This document shows positions 1-13,459 of a stretch of DNA of 64,000 bases, in pieces. Origin of the DNA: Pseudoscleropodium purum. Lineage: Eukaryota; Streptophyta; Bryopsida; Hypnales; Brachytheciaceae. Location: assembly GCA_963969395.1 (NCBI GenBank), contig OZ017797.1, positions 8,742,001 to 8,806,000 of the forward strand, read 5' to 3'. Numbering within the stretch: the first letter of the stretch is position 1; every line of letters begins with the position of its first letter. The translations under genes were made by a program, and so were the position numbers. The notes below the pieces were generated by a model. It was not told the origin of the DNA, did not search any database, and saw nothing but the letters and a program-made list of their open reading frames with translations.

Positions 1-118
1 GCAACCGTCTCCGTCAAGGATAGATTCTTTCAAGTCATTCGCTGGCTCTTGTGATTTTGAGAGGACCGTTTGACGTTCATATTTTCTATTTCGCAGGTAG
101 TTGAGATATAAATATATC

Positions 119-3100
119 ATGGACGGAAGCACCTGCTTGGCTGTTGTCTCTTCCCCTAATTACCGTTTGCCTACGAATCATGAAAAGATGATGCAACCAA
201 AAGCGATGTCTTCTACCTGGTGTTTGGCTGGTTTTCATTATCGGGTGCGCACCTACAGCTCTGGTCGAGATGTTTTGGGTGTATACGGTGCCGGAGAGAT
301 GGCTAGAAAGCCTAGCTTAACTGCGGAAACGCATAGAATTTGTCGAAACCATAGCTTGTCTGTGAGTATTAGAACTTCTGCAACTGTAACGCCGGTCAGG
401 CCTTCGAAGGTCACCAGGCAAAACGATGGAGGTGACAGTAGGCTCAGTTCACGCTCCATCTCACAGGTGCGTCATTTCTGAGTGTGCTGAAAACTGTGTA
501 ATACCAACTTTAGTTTTTGGCACATTTTTAGATTATGACTGAGCTGGCGTTGAAAGGTTTATGTGATCGTAGTAGTCGATATTTTTTTGTAACGCATGCT
601 TGAATGCATCATGAAAACCAGCATTGACGGCTAAATTGTTCATGAAAGTCCTCAAGTATTTCGGCACTACCCAAGGCATAGATTTCAAGTGGTTGACGAA
701 TGCGGATAAACTCTTTCTTGGCAGGTTGTGGGACAGAGACAGGATGAGTTCAGGAAAGTAGGAAAAAGCTCAGCGGACAAACTCGATGATTGGTCTAACG
801 GCTGGCCGGGTGGTGAGAAGGCTCTCAACGGCTGGGTAATTTAATTGCATCACCGTAAATATTTCGTGGAAATGTTTCTAATCCAACTTTCCTTATTTCA
901 AGAAATATAAGCTGCAATTTTCTGTTAGCTGGTCTTTCCAGTAATTACATTGTTTTCTTCCTCCAGGCAGGTCTGCGAGGTTCTTCTACCGTTGGTGTCT
1001 GTAATATCACCATCCACATCTTGGATCTAAAATGTGTTGTTTGACTCAAGTTTTATCTATTGGCAGGTTGAGATGTTGGAGTTGAAACCTAGTGTTGCTC
1101 GTGAATTTGCACAGAGGTAGTCCCTGTATTTGGTACCTTGTTTTCTCAGTCTCTAATTTTGAAACTTGCTTATTTTGATCTCAGTGAAATGACGACTCCA
1201 TTTTGGTTCTTTCATTATTCTATGCTATTTATTGTGATGTTTAAATCTTAAAACATCGTGGCATTGTGTCTCCTGAATCTGTAATGATGTATTTGTCTTG
1301 GAGTACCCAATACTTGATTGTATCCGCAAGCCTAAGCTAACAGCATCAGAGTTTGGCTGCTGCTTTGAACTGCAGCTACCATCCAGATAAATTAGCGAAT
1401 ATGATGGCAGAACAGCCTGGTCAAGTGCGTGCACGGGCGTTTAGCATAATAAAAAATCTAGGATTCTTTGCTGCTAATATCCTACTGGATAAGCAGGTAC
1501 TATCTTAACACTTTCACTTTCACATTGATTTGCTCCATTATATATTCTAGTCAATATATTGGGTTTTATCTTTCATTGGAATTGTTTAAGAAAATATTAT
1601 TCGGATTGATGTGCCAGCTCTTTTTGGATTGGGCACAAATACGAAGTTCTGACTTTGTGTTTGTTAAATTTGTAGCTGGGAAGACAGAACAAGCAATGGA
1701 GGCAACGACGTGCTCGTGAACTACGTCAAATTCTCTGCCAACTCGGTCCGTCATTCGTCAAGGTCAAAACTGTTTTATTATGACCCTAAAGAATAAATTT
1801 TTTCATTGCATTTCTCCAAGTGGAAAAAAGAATATGAGTCTGGTTGATTTCATCCTTCGATATTCTGTTTCTCAGCATTTATTGTCGTTGGAGTTGATAT
1901 TAGAGTTGCCGTGTTTTGTAGAAATTCGTTGACTTCAGTAATTTTCTCAGGATCGAATCAATCTACAGCCCTTAGATCACTAGATGTTGAGTCTTCTCCT
2001 TAACCACTACTGTATTGCCTAATGTTGCTCCGCAATTCCTTTAAGCTTCTTGATGTATGTGTTGGCTTTCTGGATTTGTATGCTGTCCCGATTTAAATAC
2101 GTGGTCTGTTATTTTAAGGTCCTAGTGACGATATGGAGCTCTAGGTCTGTTTCTTCATGTATCTTAAAAGATTTAGTGGAAAATGATGATTTGAAATGTT
2201 GTTTTCCAAGCAGGTGGGTCAATCACTTTCGGTGAGGCCTGATATCTGCCCACAAGAGTATCTCGACGAGTTTTCTGGGTTGCAGGTAAGAGGCTTGTAA
2301 ACACGCCTTACGTACAATATGTTGGAAATTCTGACCTTGCGTTATACGGAGTACTTTTTTTCTCTCTGGTATTGACCGCGCAGGCTTCGATGGGATGATT
2401 CGCTTCCTTGAACTTCTGGGTTGTGTAATCTAAAGACCTGAACATCTTTAGGAGGACGTTTTATTTGGAAATTTGTATCCTATTTGAGAACCCTGTTGAA
2501 GTGTGATTCTCTATGTTACTTACCAATTTTTAAATTCATTGAAGGACTTATTGCATGACCTTGCCCTGTAACTAGTGACTGGATTTGCTTTGTGCAGGAT
2601 AATATCCCTTCCTTCCCAACTTCAATTGCTTTTGCTTTAATAAAGGAGGAGCTCGGTGTTCCGGTAATAGTCATGTCAAGCTCTGCGGCTCATTGATAGC
2701 CAACTTTGTTTTGAATTTGTTCTCGAAACAATAACTTGTCGGAAGCACCTGCTTTGCGGTCAGAATCACTTGGAACACTCTTTAGTTTTCACTTCTTAGC
2801 ATGGATCTGAGTATCTTCATGAGAAAATTCCAGTTCTTGTATCTTGTGTTTAGTGATGTGTTCCATTGAATCAGTTGGAGGATATCTTCTCTGAAATCTC
2901 CCTTGAGCCTGTTGCAGCAGCGAGCTTGGGTCAGGTATGGCGATGGGTTCTCTCATGTTGCCACGATGAGGTTTTTTCCAGTGGATTTACAAGAAAATAG
3001 AGATGAAGCCATATCAATGTTATACATAAGCTTGTGGGTTTGATCCCTCAGCAAGCCCAACTGGTCAATCCTTGGAAACTGAAAATATTGGGTTCTAGTT

Positions 3101-6100
3101 GTTCTTTGAAAGGGTATGCACATTTTGATGCTTGTATGAATTGTCCAAGTGTAGCTCAATTTTATGAGGGCCGTATGGGTTGCAGGTTTATAAGGCTCGT
3201 TTACGCACTACTGGAGATCTTGTGGCTGTCAAGGTGGATATTCTTTGAATCTCTGTCAACAAAAATTATGAAATGCGCATATCGCCACCTATTGTTTAGA
3301 TAAAAAAAAAACCTGCTGTGCAAGCCTTGAATGCTGTGAGCTCCGTTCATTGGTGTGAATGTTATTTTGTGCACAATTTGAGACATTATTTTGCAAGATT
3401 CGCTCTGAGTGCGCATGTTATTAATTTTGCGCCACATCATTGTTTTTTTGGAAAATGTGATCCAAGTTAATTTGCTTTGCTCAGGTTCAAAGACCTGGAA
3501 TTGGTGACAGCATTGCTCTGGATATGTTTCTAGGTAATATTAACACATACGAAAATGATTTCTGTCAGGTTCTTGTAAAGTTTCCGCCTAAACAGCTTCT
3601 TTATGCTTATTTTAGTGTAAAACTAGACACTTCGCCCACACTATCAGGTTCCTCATTCAACTGATGTTCGTCTGATGTCGTCAGGCAGATATTTCATTGA
3701 ATTTCTGAAATATCTTTTACCTCATTCGTGTATTATCATACACTCATTTACGGTCCTTCGTAGATCGACTTAGAGTGATGCCTTGGAATGCTCTACATTT
3801 TCTAGCTATTTGATCCATGGAACTTCCACTTCAAGAATGTTTTTGCCTGAAAGGCTCTCGTTTCAAACTTTTTCTTTTCATGTATTCACGTATCGATTAT
3901 TGGCTTGCAGTCCGAAAAGCAGCAGCCTGGGCTGATGCAAATACAGAGATTTCCAGGTCTACGCCTTTAGTAGATATAGTGGACGAGTTTGCTAGCCGTC
4001 TCTTTGCGGAACTTGACTATATCAAGGTGCATATCTTTGTCTTCATATGTACATCTACTCTTGAAGTCAAATTGCTAAGTAGATGTTAGGCAATCAATGT
4101 ACGGGCTCCGAGAACGCAGATGAAACAAACATTGTCCTTGACTTACAGTAATTATCCAGGTTTCATGTACTCTGAAGGTTGAATGTGTGATGATGGGGTT
4201 CCCAATCAAGGCGTCTAATTACAGGGACTCTGTTATATATCTTTTTGAAGTTCGGGGTCTCAACAGAATGCTTTTATCAAGTTTGTTTCTAGAAAGAGTA
4301 TTTCAGCTTGCTAATGAAATTTGTCTTTGTCAAGCACAGGAAGGCCATAATGCGGAACGATTTGATTCCCTATACGGTAGTCTTCCACGCATACGGGTTC
4401 CAAAAATATTTTGGGAGTACACGTGAGCACATACCCACATCAATGTGCATGGAGCTGCAATTTATTTTATGTGAGCAATTGCTCTACTTCCGTTTTAGTT
4501 GGTCTTATACATTCTTCTTCTGGTGACAGGTCACGAAGGGTATTGACCATGGAATGGATAGAAGGAATTAAGCTTACAGATGAGCTTGGGCTTCGTGGCT
4601 ATGGGATGAGAGCAGTGGACTTCGTTGACTTGGGTGTAGATTGTACTATGCGGCAGCTTCTAGAGCATGGTAAGTCAAATCCAGTTTTGTTTTTGCAATT
4701 TTTTCAATATTCTGTCGGCAACTTTTGCTTACCTCCTAGGGGAAACCTATTGCCCGAGTTAAAACTGCTCTAACATTGGACGCGGTAACTAGCATGGTCC
4801 GATCTTGAGGTTTTATTAATACTTTCATCAATCTCCGCCAAGGATGTCTCTTTCTTGTTGACCATATAGGTTCTCGTTGACCAGTTTGTCTATTTTCTTA
4901 TATAATCTGATTTGGGATCTCATACTCTCAATCCAGGGTATTTTCATGCTGATCCCCATCCGGGGAACATTCTCGCCACCCAGGCTGGCGAGCTTGTTTA
5001 TCTAGACTTCGGGATGATGAGTGAAGCCCCACTTTCCGCAAGGTTACTCGCAAACTTGAGCTTCTTGCGTTGTTCATTGGAGAGTTTATCATGGTTTGGG
5101 ATCATAAGACAGGGTATTGACGCTTGTGCGTAGCAGAAACCGACCGATATTTCTCATTGAAGTGAAGATGTTGTACTGTTAAAGCTCTCGGACTTAGTCT
5201 GTGAACGTTGAATTTGATTTGATTTTTCTTAGGAGTCTCGTCAGAAGTGATTTGTTTATTGGGAGAGGGCTTATTGGTTCCTCTCTTGCCTTTCTATATT
5301 GATGATTGAGGTTGATTCTTAAGAATTTTTTTCAATCTCCATGCGCTGTTGATGTTGCAGATTTACTTTCCAGTTTTGTCTTCAATGTAGCTTTCCCCTT
5401 GTAGTCACACTTCTTTTGCTTGCTCTTAATGCTAATACCATTTTTATTCACTCATTTCTTAGCACTACTTCAAGCAGATTCATTTCAATGTGTTTGTCTA
5501 TGCTAGTTTCACTCAAGCACCATATGACATTCTTCTGCATACAAACGTAGACTAATATTAAGATTTGAAGTGCAGATACGGAATTATGGCACATGTTGTG
5601 CACTTAGTGAATCGGGAATACGGTGCAATGGCTCGAGACTACTATTCTTTGGGCTTCCTGGACTATGTAAGCACTTGCACTTTTCCAGAAACATTACTAA
5701 GTTGCTGTTCTTCATTATGCATGGATATTTTGAATAGTCAATTGACCATCTTTGTCGCGATGTCATTCGTCTAACACTTGAAAATGAAACATTACTAAGA
5801 TTGTGTATCTGTGTGCATTCAGAGTGTAGATGTAGCACCTCTTGTGCCTGAACTTGCAAAATTCTTTGATGACGTCCTCAACAAATCGGTTTCAGAACTT
5901 AATCTGAAGGTGCATATGACGTTGCTCTCCCTTGTTTGTCAGGAGTTGAATTTTTGTGGATAAACTTAACTTGATTTCAGAGAGGTGAATATTGAGAGCC
6001 TTTTCTCCCCTGAAATTTTACTGTCTTGTAATCAGTTTCCCGGTGTCATTTGTTTTGTTTTGTTGTAACCTCTTGTCTCTGACTGTTAATCTGTTTGTAT

Positions 6101-7779
6101 TTGCCACATGTCTGAGATTTTCGTTAATAACTAGGTTATTATTATTATTAACAGAGTTTATAATAAATTTTTATTGATCTGTTGCAGTCTATCATAGATG
6201 GCCTCGCCGAAGTACTGTATCGGTTTCCATTTAAGGTGCCTGCATATTACGCGTTGATTGCTCGCTCTCTGACAGTTTTAGAGGGAATTGCCATGCGCTC
6301 AGATCCTTCATATAAGGTCTGCATCTCACTTTCTTTATTCATCTTTATGCTCGCATCTCTCAGTTTTTGTTTTTTTGGAAATCACGCAACGTTGTGTTGG
6401 CTCCCAGAAGTGCCGACTTTTCTTCATTGCAGCTTAGTGCTTCCTTCTGTAAATGCATACACGGAAGTTGCCTATGAGTTGTTTCAATTTGAAATAGATT
6501 TGAACTCGCTGGCCTCCTATGTTCTCTTATGCAATAGTAGGGAATTTGTGAATACGATTGTGAAGAATACTTGGATGTTTACAGCTCTTGCACTTAAGTT
6601 GAAATCAGAAGTGGGTTTTGGTGGGTCTACAGCTGATAGCGAGGGCATATCCGTATATTGCAAAGCGTCTGTTGACAGATGAAGCTGAAGAATTACGCGG
6701 AGCATTGGAAGAATTTTTGATCCAGAACGGGTCTTTTAGGTCAGGGAATTTCTTACCTAGTGCATATCTGGATAAGGATCCTAGACCAAAGATGCGCAAT
6801 CCATATTTCCTGTATCTCGCGGATGCGGTTTTTGAATTATTTATTTGTTTCTTGCTTTTATGCCGATCTGTGTGCGTTTTGTGAGTATGCAGGTGGGCCA
6901 GGCTTGAAGATCTTATTAATGAGGGGCGTAAAGTCGGAGGTATCCGTGAAGAGCAACTGTGGTCTTTCCTGCATTGGCTTGTTTCAGAGCAGAAGGTGAC
7001 GCGTGCTATAACCCATCATCTGCTTTCATTCGGATATTGCTCATTTGTGGCAGTTATCGGTATGACATTGCAGGGTCGTATTATGTCGTGTATGTCTCGT
7101 TTGTGATTCAATTTCTCGCATGGAACTGTTTATATGATTTTGTCTCCACGGCTACATGACTCCTCTTGTGCACTGACCTGCTGCTCGTGGACACCTCGGT
7201 TTCGCCGATTATTTCTTGCGCAAGGCTTTGAGCTGACATATGTGACATATGTCCCAGGCTTTCGGGGTCCGCGGTGCACTTGTTCACGATCTTATCCCCA
7301 TTATTGAAGCGGTTGGCATAAATGCAACTCGTTCAGCCGCTGCTTCTATTGCTGGCATAATGCGAATTTCTCGTGAAGAAGCAGAAGCTCTAGTCGATAG
7401 AGCTATCCCACTGAAGTTATCGGAACGTCAAGCCTTGCAGCGAGCTCTTCTTTTGCAAGGAATCGGGGGCTCTGCCGTATCCTCTTCTGCTGGAACTGTG
7501 CCACCATCCAAGAAAGAAGAGGAGCAAAGAGGAAGAGCACCATGGGACCTTCCTGCTGAAATTATCAGCTCGGTTCAAGGAAGTGTAGACGGTGTTCGGC
7601 AACAAATTGAACGTAGTAGAGAGCAGTTTGATCGAACTGTACCGGAGGTCCGACGGCTCTTAGAGTCACCGAACCTTACTGATATGGCGAATGAGATTGG
7701 ACGTGGTTTACTTGCGCGCTTGAGTGCGCGAGCTTTGAAGATTGTACTTCGTGAAGAAGATCCCCCCAAAGAACAATGA
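119..7779 (+). CDS. ABC1K: ABC1-like (UbiB/AarF family) atypical kinase, plastid ABC1K1/ABC1K3-like
   Basis: My splice model has 20 exons that stay in frame for 831 codons: 119-466, 725-835, 1067-1116, 1376-1496, 1676-1762, 2214-2285, 2598-2663, 2875-2934, 3186-3233, 3485-3533, 3911-4026, 4340-4422, 4530-4669, 4937-5042, 5576-5666, 5823-5909, 6188-6316, 6633-6739, 6893-6995, 7258-7779. Visible ABC1 hallmarks in order are the KxGQ motif (KVGQS, about residue 239), the AAAS loop that replaces the usual glycine-rich loop (about 299), VAVK with the ATP-binding lysine (about 321), HADPHPGN (about 453) and the DFG metal site (LDFGMM, about 474). The first about 115 residues are Ser/Arg-rich with no domain, as expected for a transit peptide. 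Plastid members sit in plastoglobules or thylakoids and regulate prenylquinone metabolism. The MEW-x-EG segment and long C-terminal tail resemble the ABC1K1/ABC1K3 group; the exact paralogue is uncertain. The ATG at 119 is preceded by an in-frame TTG but no other ATG. Confidence 0.93.
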
Positions 7780-8982
7780 GGTGACAAATTGCTAAGTAGA
7801 ACCATTCCTTTACTTGTTGGATCCAGTCATATTCGGGTCCATCATTCTTTAAACTGATGTGCTCGCCTTCAATCTTTACTGAAGATGGTGTATAGTAGCT
7901 GTACTGTATATTTGACTCCTGAGACGGACCTTGAACTATGTCTGTCCGGTTTGGAGAAAGGTGTGAATGATTTCAATCTGACCCTGCAAATTAGGGGTTT
8001 GTAAGTTTTGATACTTTTTACATGATCTTTTCTCAGAGTGTACTTAATCGACATATTGGGTTTCGTTCTGTAGACTTCCTCATATTTATTATTGCATTCA
8101 ATTTTACATGATCTACTGCTTTGTCCCGGAGCAATTCTCAAGATTGTTGATTATTTAAACGAATAGTTCACATTTTGTATTAAATCGAATGTTTCAGGAT
8201 ATAAGTTAGTGACGTATGGACGTAAGGACGTCTTGAACGGTCTTGGGATAAAAAGTACAACAACCGCGCTGCTACTGTACCGGCGGTGACAGAGTGCGTC
8301 TGTCCAGGTATTTCATTCGTTGTAGAGTGAAAGTGGCGTCGTCTTCCTGGAGGACGATAACATTTTTCGTCGACGAAACCTGCTCCAACTGAATTCGGAC
8401 CCCTTCTGCTTCCCCGCCCTCTTGGTGCCCCTCTGTGTTACCCGATCTTTGCATCAGTGTGCAACATTTGATCTGCACATTTGATCTCTGCCGGTGTTGC
8501 AAATGGTATCATTTACATCTCCTGCGAATGGTCTCGCCGGTAGACCTTAAATTTGCGTGCTGTTCGTGTTTCTGAGCCAATCTTGGTGACTTCTTGATGT
8601 GCGTCTGGTGGGGCATTTTAGGTGAGGAGGGCTATCTCGGTGAATGTTGTGCTTGAGCTGAGAAATTAGCTAACCGATAATAAGAATTGATCGTTGTACG
8701 GCATTGGGGTTACTTTGTCGTTAGGGCTTCATTGTTGGATGTTATCCTTGAAGAACTCTCTCTGAAAGCTGCCTTTTGCGGTTAAATGGAGCCGCCAACG
8801 ACCAACGATATCTAATATGGTGTTCTCTTTGCTGACGAATGGAATCTTTTCCTGGAATACACACTTGCCACAATGCAGCTGTCGTGTCAATGAAGAAAAT
8901 TTGTTGAGAGGATCATGCAGTTCGTGTTTGTGGTAAAGAAAGAGCTGGATGGTCGCTAAGTGGTGCAAAGAGGACGAACAAA
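7780..8982. other. Intergenic spacer after the ABC1K-like gene
   Basis: This stretch should contain the ABC1K 3' UTR and the promoter or 5' leader of the next gene. Only short open frames without domain content are visible, and I see no repeat or RNA gene. Confidence 0.5.
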
Positions 8983-11890
8983 ATGACGACAGGCCGGGAG
9001 ATTGGAAGGGGAGATAGAGGAGCAAAGGTTGTGTATCAGGAGAGGTGCAGCAGTAGGGGAAGTACGAGGATGAAGTCGGGAATCATGGGGGAAGCCAACC
9101 CCCCGGCTCTACGCAGTCCCGGATCCGTACTACTCTATCCAAAATTCATGCATTGTTTGAAGCATCTCTTTCAAAAATCACGAAGTTGGACTTGGGAAAA
9201 TCTGATCTCCGTTTTCTGCACACAAGTCTTAAGCGTGTTTTGTATTTTGTAATACATGTAGACGAGCAATTGGCGTGCATGTGTTTATGCTGACGATTTA
9301 GGTCATCATGTGCTAGGGCTTCCCTGGATCAGAGATTTTTTGTGGACTAATTTGAAGTTCACAGAGAGGTTTCGGAATGTCATCATATGCAGAAACCTTA
9401 TAGAATCGCACACGAAGAATTTCCCAGTATTACAACCATTTGTTTAGTCAATGTCCCTGCAAATGCCCTGTATTGTGTCAAACTTCCACGTACTCTTCAC
9501 ATATGCGATCTTCAAAAGTGTTTTTCATTCTGAAATTCAATTGATGCTTTAGATGTGAAAATGTTTGTGCTAGAAGAGGTCAACCAGCCCTCGGATAGAG
9601 AGGGAAAGTGGAATCAAGCAATGGGACGGGAGCAACGCACAACCCACAGTTGATGAGCTCTTGAGAACTGTAAGCTCTCCCACCCCGCACCTGGATGCAC
9701 ATCCGAAGGAATCCAATGCACAATATTTTGAGTATGATATTCTTGGCTTAGAAATCCATGTGAAACGTCGATGCTTTGTAAGCATGGCCTGGATGCAATG
9801 AGGCTGTAATTTGTCATAATTTGCAATGTGGTTGACAGGTCAAGAGATTGGAGAAGGGTTTTTTGAGCCTTGCGGATGCCGTCATTGCTGAAATAGGTTT
9901 AGTCAGTTCACTTTGAAACCCTGCTTCTTTTATCGTAATATAGAGACTAGGTAGCCAACAGTCCAAGCAAGGAATGATGACCGGCATACTTGCCAGTGCC
10001 TTTTTATTTATGATTCTAAGTCAAATGACAGAATAAAGTATCCCAGCCTCACCGTACATTAAACTTAAGCTATTGTCGATTAGTTCACTACAGTAATTGA
10101 AAATGCTCTGAAGTTTAAATTCGAGTAGTAACATTTTACTGCAGAGGTATGTTTCAGCTAAGAAGCTTACTGCATCTTCTATGTGGCTGTATGACCAGAG
10201 GGTATGAGAGAAGATGCTCGATGTTGGCAGGTACAATACTGTCTCCAATCCTTCAGTATTGGCGCTTTTGCTCTAAATCGATGTCTGTTGTACGTTTTCC
10301 CTTCAATTGCTGCACGTCACCTCAAGAAATCACTTTATACTTCACTTCTAGATTTTGTGGGACGTATGGCCACTACAAATTTCATTGTGCATCAGTGATG
10401 AATATCAGATCACCTCAACCCTCAATGTGTAGCTTCCCAGTCTGACGATATTTATTATCTTTGGTCCTCAGGATGAACGGGAAGAGCTTTGGAAAACTGT
10501 GATGGCGTTTCACAGCCACCAGCAGTTGGATATGGAGCCTCTTCATCATCGACTAGACAGTCTCGAAAAGAGGACGATTGACATCGAAAAGCACTTGCAA
10601 AGTCGAGATCCAGATTCTCGAATTCCAGCTAATGATCGTCTGGAGGAGCTGGAACGACGAGCCTGTGAACTTGAAAAACAAGTCAAGAAGCAACACGCAC
10701 ACTTTCTTCACGGTCCTCATCAAGTAAACTACCGTATTCATCAAAGAGAGCTCTTGCTAAAGTATAGAACATGAGAACAAACTGACCAATGCATAATGAA
10801 CTACTTGGGTGATCGAATCCTCAATGTCGTGTGCATTTTCTCTTTGATGCTCTGTATGGAACTGACCATGTCGATCGCTGCCTTTAGACTTTGACACAAG
10901 GAATCTGTTACCCGCAGATCGTTCAAGAGAAGCCATTATTCAAGGAAGAGCTGGTTTACAAGGGCATCCCTCTTGAGCACCACAGAAGTAAATTGGAAGG
11001 GAGCAAACGTTTGGGGCTTTCGTCGAGGAACTGTGATCCAGAAGAGACGATACTGGCCGTGCGGAAAGAGATCGAAGAATTGTGAGTGTTTGAACCCCTT
11101 CAAATTCTTTGCCTTTCGAAAGTCCTTACCGAATGGTTCACTCCAAAACTGGATCGAACTTACTTACTGGATCATGACTTTTTTTATTGAAGAAGATGAT
11201 AAAGTGGGGACCTGAATCAGACAAGCATATAAGTTAGGACTGACAACACAGACTGAAACACGTTACGCTTGTGATGGGACTACAAGTCATGGTGGGCGAG
11301 TCAGTCATAGGAGAATCACGTCACGGAATGGAGAGTTGCAACCCAATGAGCTCCAATACTACTTGTCGGCCTTTTCACATGCCATGCACAAGCTTCAAGC
11401 GTGGTGCAAACTCTTCGAGAATGACCAAACCTTGGTATATGGCTCGAACTTTGCACTGGGTGTTTTTCTTTTGGATGGAACTTGCACTCTATGGTTATTA
11501 TCAGATCCAATGTTGAACAAAACCAGTGCAGGTCTTCCATTGTTACTGCATAACATTCTTAAGAAGTAAGGGGAGTGGCCTTAACCTCTTTCTGGAATTT
11601 CCTTGGGAAGCTGTACGTCTTCCTGAACTTGAAGATTGATTTGAAGGAAAGGCTCCTGTTTTCACTCCATGGTGGTCAGTATCACAATTAATTGTGTGAT
11701 AGATCGAATTTGTCATTGAAGAACGGTGGAATACAACTCAGTGTAATAACTTTGTTCGGAATTTTCTTTTGTGCTTGCAGAGGCTACAGCGAATAACAGA
11801 GTCAGAAAACCGAAGATCGATTGTAGATATACGCACCTTGAACTGGAAGTTAAGACAGTAAATCGTTACTGCCTTGATTCTGTGGAATGA
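8983..11890 (+). CDS. Uncharacterised coiled-coil protein, multi-exon
   Basis: I do not recognise the family. A chain of exons with compatible phases can be read: 8983-9027 (first exon, tentative), 9574-9669, 9839-9896, 10158-10201, 10472-10723, 10918-11081, 11221-11459 and 11781-11890, giving about 335 residues. The core is clear: exons at 9839, 10158 and 10472 join in frame through phases 0, 1 and 0. Exon 10472-10723 encodes a charged heptad-like helix (for example LEELERRACELEKQVKKQ), so a coiled coil is likely; no membrane segment or signal peptide is seen. The 11081 boundary has a strong GTGAGT donor, although reading through it would stop after two bases. The 3' end is ambiguous: reading past 11459 gives a stop at 11569 instead of the spliced end at 11890. 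The 5' end is also weak. Function is unknown; a cytoskeletal or scaffold role would be a guess. Confidence 0.6.
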
Positions 11891-12266
11891 CTGAGATTGG
11901 AATCCAATGCTCGCGGGACGGATAAACATATCGCTCCCTGCTGTTAACCATTTTAGCACTGTTTGCGACATGATAAATGCAAAAAAGAACCAAATGGCAA
12001 AAATTTAGAAAACCTATAGAATTGCAATGGGGGAAGCCATTTCAAAAAAATTTAACAGAAGTTGAGTATACTCTAATGCAATGAACTTTTTGAATTTCAC
12101 CACAAATTTGATAACATGTATTGGATGTACAGTACAGTACAGGCAACTCAGATTCAGTTTCGTTGAGGTATTATCAATCGAATTGGATGATGTCCTCCCT
12201 GAACTCTGACATCTATCACCAACCATTCAACACATGGTCCACAAACGTGTTAGCTGCTACCCTTTT

Positions 12267-12352
12267 CATATTTCTTGGAGTTTCGAGATATTATAAAACA
12301 TGCTCACCGCATATTTCTTGGAGTTTCGAGATATTATAAAACATGCTCACCG
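12267..12352 (+). repeat. 43-bp tandem duplication
   Basis: The unit at 12267-12309, which starts CATATTTCTTGGAGTTTCG and ends TGCTCACCG, is repeated directly at 12310-12352 with no difference that I can see. It is a recent local duplication in noncoding DNA. Confidence 0.9.
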
Positions 12353-12380
12353 CAAGGGAGTCAATTATGAATTTCTTTAA

Positions 12381-12907
12381 CCCTTTAGTGACTGGTTGAT
12401 CACTTTTTGGTCAAATTTTAGATTCTTTGTCTTTTATAGCTCTCAATATAGAGTATTTGAAAAAACTCAAAGAGTAATGCAAATAGAGCTTTAGCATGTG
12501 CTCCAAAAAAATCTAGTTTCAAAGAATTATAAGTCATATCTTCTAAATCGCATATATATTTAGCAATTTATGTGATTTAATTTGAAATTGATGCCTAAGA
12601 ACAATAGAAATATTGCCTAGCAACCTCATGAATTGTAGAGACATGTTTCAAAAGTTATGAGCAATAATATGTTATGCTACTTCAATTGAAGGCTATTTCA
12701 ATGCATCACATTTTGAAGATCACTCACAACAAATTACACTATCAAATCATTTTCATTTTTTGTTCTTATCATAGATAAAGCCTACGACATCAATTTCTAT
12801 GGTTTGATCTAAAATTACTTCCTTGAAATATTGATGGAATTTCCCTTTTCAAAATTTGTTTTCAAAAATTGCACTCACCCCTCAAATCAACCATGGTCAC
12901 TAAAGGG
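12381..12907. mobile_element. piggyBac-like non-autonomous element (TTAA target, CCC...GGG termini)
   Basis: The left end reads TTAA then CCCTTTAGTGAC, and the right end reads GTCACTAAAGGG then TTAA. The 12-bp terminal inverted repeat is perfect and continues imperfectly as TGGTTGAT. TTAA occurs directly at both ends, at 12377-12380 and 12908-12911. TTAA duplication with CCC termini is the known signature of piggyBac transposons; Kolobok elements also use TTAA. The 527-bp AT-rich body has no useful ORF, so it is a MITE-like derivative. Confidence 0.72.
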
Positions 12908-12911
12908 TTAA

Positions 12912-13459
12912 CACTAGTAGAAATTAAATATTTTAAGATAAAAGAGATATTTCTAGCTGTTGGAATCAGGTGCAAGTCAGACATAGATTCTGCTGTCTTG
13001 TAGAGGGAATGAAATAGCATAAGTGGTTCGTCAAGTCATATTAAAAAATGTATTATACAGAAACGTGGCTACTGCATGCTTTCAATTCTATGTGCCCAAC
13101 GTATCAGAATCTGCTGGAAGCTAATAGGAGCACCTATTCCATGCTAAAAGAGACAACTACCCTATACTCGAGTCCGTGACTCGGTAATCGGCAAAAGAAT
13201 GGGACCTCATTAGCACTAGAATCAAGAGCGCACATGAATGTTGTATGAGATTTGCGTGTATGTCTTTCTTATACAGGGGCCAGGTTAAAACTATGAAAAT
13301 GTTAGGTTCGATTTCTCCTGTAACTTGTCTCTATGAATATATACAACCCTGAACCCGACCAAATGAGATTCTCTATAATTTATAAAACCTCCAAAACTGA
13401 AATGGATGTTGGTGAAATGAATCACAAATGCGTGAACCTATGTCTTGCGTCGTGTTCTT
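12912..13459. other. Spacer, 3' flank of the SEP2-like gene
   Basis: I see only short spurious frames. The right part should hold the 3' UTR of the minus-strand SEP2-like gene. Confidence 0.4.
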
